Assembly (NCBI GenBank): GCA_008694505.1
Contig: VZDJ01004378.1
Location: 12,940,898 to 13,004,897 of the forward strand
Direction: 5' to 3'
From: Cyanoderma ruficeps
Lineage: Eukaryota > Chordata > Aves > Passeriformes > Timaliidae
DNA length: 64,000 nucleotides
The notes under the pieces are model-generated. The model was not told the origin of the DNA. It did no database searches and saw only the letters and a program-made list of their open reading frames with translations. Below, piece after piece: positions 61,223 to 64,000 of the stretch (position 1 is its first letter; every line of letters begins with the position of its first letter). A program made the translations under genes and the position numbers.

Positions 61223-64000
61223 TGGTGTGGAACATTACACTATCATCAACCTATACTCTGTCAATCAACCATAACTTCAGTGGGGCCATATATCTTCCTT
61301 CAAAACCATACTCATGTGAACACCTGAAATCACAGGAAATTGCCTGACTTTAGGTTTCTTAAAATCAAGCCTATTGTATTATCTCAGGTTATTCATACTC
61401 CTAGGAAAGGAGCATTTTGTCTTTCATGTAACAGGGTAAATGCCTCAAGTGTGTGGTTGCTCTCAGCTAGAAAATTACTACAGACTAACACAACTGCAGG
61501 TAATTCTTCAATATGGGCCTTAGGACATCTTTGAAACACTGTAAAAGGGATATATGCACTTTAGCATTTTCAAATAAATGAGACAGAAACAGAAGAAGGA
61601 ATATTTTGTGTGCTATATTTATATGAAAACAAGAAATGTATCTTATTTCTTGTGTAATAAGATTCCTAATGTGGAAGGCTTTCAAGATCTTCCTGAGCAT
61701 TTGCAACTTGAGAGGGAATTAGATATTCAGTGCCTGAAAAATTCACCTTTAGGAGTACAGTAGCATCATTTCCCAGTGAAAAGAAACAAAAAAGACTCAT
61801 AGGTGAAAAGGAATCTTAATTGATTATGATTATGCAAAAAAGTAAAGTAGATTAATCAAGAGAAAGACATAGAAACATTTTATTGCACAGAGAGTTTGAA
61901 GCACTTTATGATTATGGGTGCAAGGGTTAAACCAGATGGCATACATTTTAAACAGGAACTACAGCAACATGTCAAATATGTCCATATTTGCATATACTTT
62001 ATGTTAAAAACATGCCAGCACTGTCTTATATATTCAGAGCCTAGCAAGTGGAAGTCAAAGAGGTCACCTGTGCAGCTGGTGCAGGTAATGGAATTCCCAT
62101 CAGGCAGATTTAGAAACTCTAAAGAAATGTGCTAAACACAACGTTCCATCTGTTTCTAAACTATTGAAACAAGCATGCAATTTGCATGCTTTAAAAAATA
62201 GATATTATAATTTTAGTACATTATTTTGTATGTGCTTTAATATATTTTAATACGTGTCACTTGTTTAGAGAACATACTAACATGCACATAAATACCTAAG
62301 CCATGTATACCACTGTTTTGGAGTTTGCCATACCAGTTCGGCTCCTGATTAAAAAAACCCCAAAATACGAAGCATCATAATGATCTTAATGCTTAACCTA
62401 ACAAAGCAAATGCTGAGAAATATTTTATGGCCATACTGTGCCAGGTGGTTGCTACTAAGACCTGTCTAAGAGTGAACACTAAATAAAATTATAAAATTAA
62501 TCTGAAAAGGAGAGATAAAAAGCATGAAGGTCATAAGACAAATAGCTGTGAAGAACATAATAGGCCACATTCCTCTCTTAGACAGGCATGAAGACCTTTA
62601 GCTGGATGCTATGAAGTAGTTTTGCCACAGAACAGAATTGATAGCAATGATTCTAGCATCTACTTTTTTCTCCAAAGCAAGAGCCCTGGTTGCTTGAGAC
62701 AATGATTGGACACAGGACTTTGTACTGTACAGTAATCACTGCATTGCAATTTTACAGTGTTCTGCCCGTAACTTTACAATGATCCTACCCAGCCTGCCTC
62801 AGAAACAGACGAGGGAATACACACCTGCTAATGTTGCTGCTTTTGGCAGTAGCTGACTGCTTTTATGTCTCACCTCCCAGTCTCCTATCAGTGTTAGCCC
62901 TTTTCTTGGGGATTTCTGAGTGCCCTCAAACAGAAACAGGACAAATGACAGCTGTCTGTGTCCAGGTCATCTATATTTTGCATGCTTGATTAGTCCAGTC
63001 GGCTGCCCTTGGGTAGGCACGTGATGTCTGAACGTGTTGACCACTGTGTAGGTGTTGCAGAGACCGTCTGCTCACACATTGTGGATCTGCTAAAACTGTC
63101 CTTAACTAGATTTGTTAGACATGCACTGATTAGCTGCACAGAGCACCCACACAGCTCTCAGAATGTCCCTGCTTATTCAAGCTTTGAGTTGTGTAACAAA
63201 TTGGACAGAAAGTGGAAAAATTCATGCCATAATGATATGATGCAATTTCATCCCTTTTTCTACTTCAGTCTTTTCCCTGGTTAATGTGTTGAATAACAGG
63301 GTGTTGAAGTTAACACCAGATTTTATTGGGACATGCTTATTTGAAAGATATTTGTGGGTCTACATAGACAAGAAAAGGGTTGCACCATCATCTGCAGGAT
63401 GCACGCACCAAACTTTGAACCCTGAGTTTTCAGGAGTGGCTCAACTGGGAGCCTGGGGATGTTAAGGATGCTGGTGGAGGAACTAGATCTGAGTGAACTC
63501 TGAGGTTCAGCTGTTAACCTCTGTTCTGTGGTTGTGGATGCCTGTAAAATATTGACAGGGAAGTCCCATCCAAACCGGTTCACTAAGGAAATACGGCTTA
63601 TGGGTCCATGCTGCCAATGTGACTGTCCATGGATCCAACCTATCCATCTCCCATGCTCCCCAAATGTGCAGAGGGAGAGAACTGAGAACACCAGAAGTGG
63701 CTGAGAATGAATTTGGATGGGTGACAGGTCTTGCACTGAAGTTCTGAGGGTGCTGTGGTGGTGCTGATGGTAGAAGATGAAGCAGCTGAGTGTTGTGATG
63801 AAGGGAGAAGAGAGGCTCATAGAAAATATGGAGAGATCTGATTTTGTATATTCTCAATGACATTACAAAATCTTAGGAAACAAGTCTGCAACCACTGTGT
63901 GCATTACATTAATTACCTTCTTTACAGACCTTTAAGCTTCATTGTTTGTGCATACAGTGTTTTAATTAAAGAAAAGCTTAATAAACTGGCAAGGACTTAG
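61223..64000. other. Intergenic, right end of window
   Basis: AT-rich. It holds the palindrome at 62171-62191 and a minus-strand open frame at 63323-63820 with a poly(A) motif at its end (see findings). No homologue recognised. Confidence 0.5.
62171..62191. repeat. Palindrome containing an octamer motif
   Basis: AAGCATGCAA, one T, TTGCATGCTT. It includes ATTTGCAT, the POU-factor octamer on one strand. Functional role unknown. Confidence 0.9.

Noticed and set aside
1..64000. CRISPR arrays, bacterial operons, plasmid or phage genes
   Set aside because: No regularly spaced repeats or compact coding; spliced genes and CR1 elements show vertebrate nuclear DNA.

Overview
The window is nuclear DNA of a bird, probably a passerine. 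CR1 LINE fragments occur throughout, on both strands. Several solo LTRs start TGTCCTGG or TGTCTTGG, as is common in songbird genomes. A tRNA-Ile-derived SINE with a CR1-like tail (12405-13006) resembles the songbird TguSINE1 type. Species cannot be read from the sequence. The assembly has a single N at 12663 and 27745 and a 7-base N gap at 45563-45569.

Two complete protein-coding genes lie head to head around one CpG island (about 39580-40440). RPAP3 is on the minus strand: noncoding exon 1 ends at 39881, and 16 coding exons run from the ATG at 38035 to the stop at 21347. It encodes 668 residues with two TPR domains and the RPAP3_C domain, a scaffold of the R2TP/HSP90 co-chaperone. ATP23 is on the plus strand: six exons run from the ATG at 40053 to the stop at 45794, encoding 245 residues with an HELIH zinc-protease motif, a mitochondrial Atp23-type metallopeptidase. 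All exons were joined by hand with GT-AG introns, matching phases and no internal stops. The two start regions are so close that they must share a bidirectional promoter (E-box, CCAAT and NRF1-like motifs).

1-20.9 kb lies downstream of RPAP3 and has no recognisable gene. It holds four solo LTRs or LTR-like copies (815, 2552, 10201, 14697), an eroded CR1 (4949), and a SINE split by a 454-bp insertion with an 8-bp target duplication (12516-12969). 21-40 kb is RPAP3; intron 10 carries a CR1 with an 18-bp perfect inverted repeat and, just beyond its 5' edge, a solo LTR. 40-46 kb is ATP23, with CR1 copies and an antisense LTR remnant in its introns. 46-64 kb is intergenic: a 2-kb CR1 with a decayed reverse transcriptase, two LTRs and AT-rich unique DNA.

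I found no new multi-gene system. The most useful leads are the RPAP3/ATP23 gene pair, a roughly 167-bp direct duplication bracketing the last ATP23 exon, the in-frame skippable RPAP3 exon 12, and the nested insertions whose target-site duplications let their history be read.
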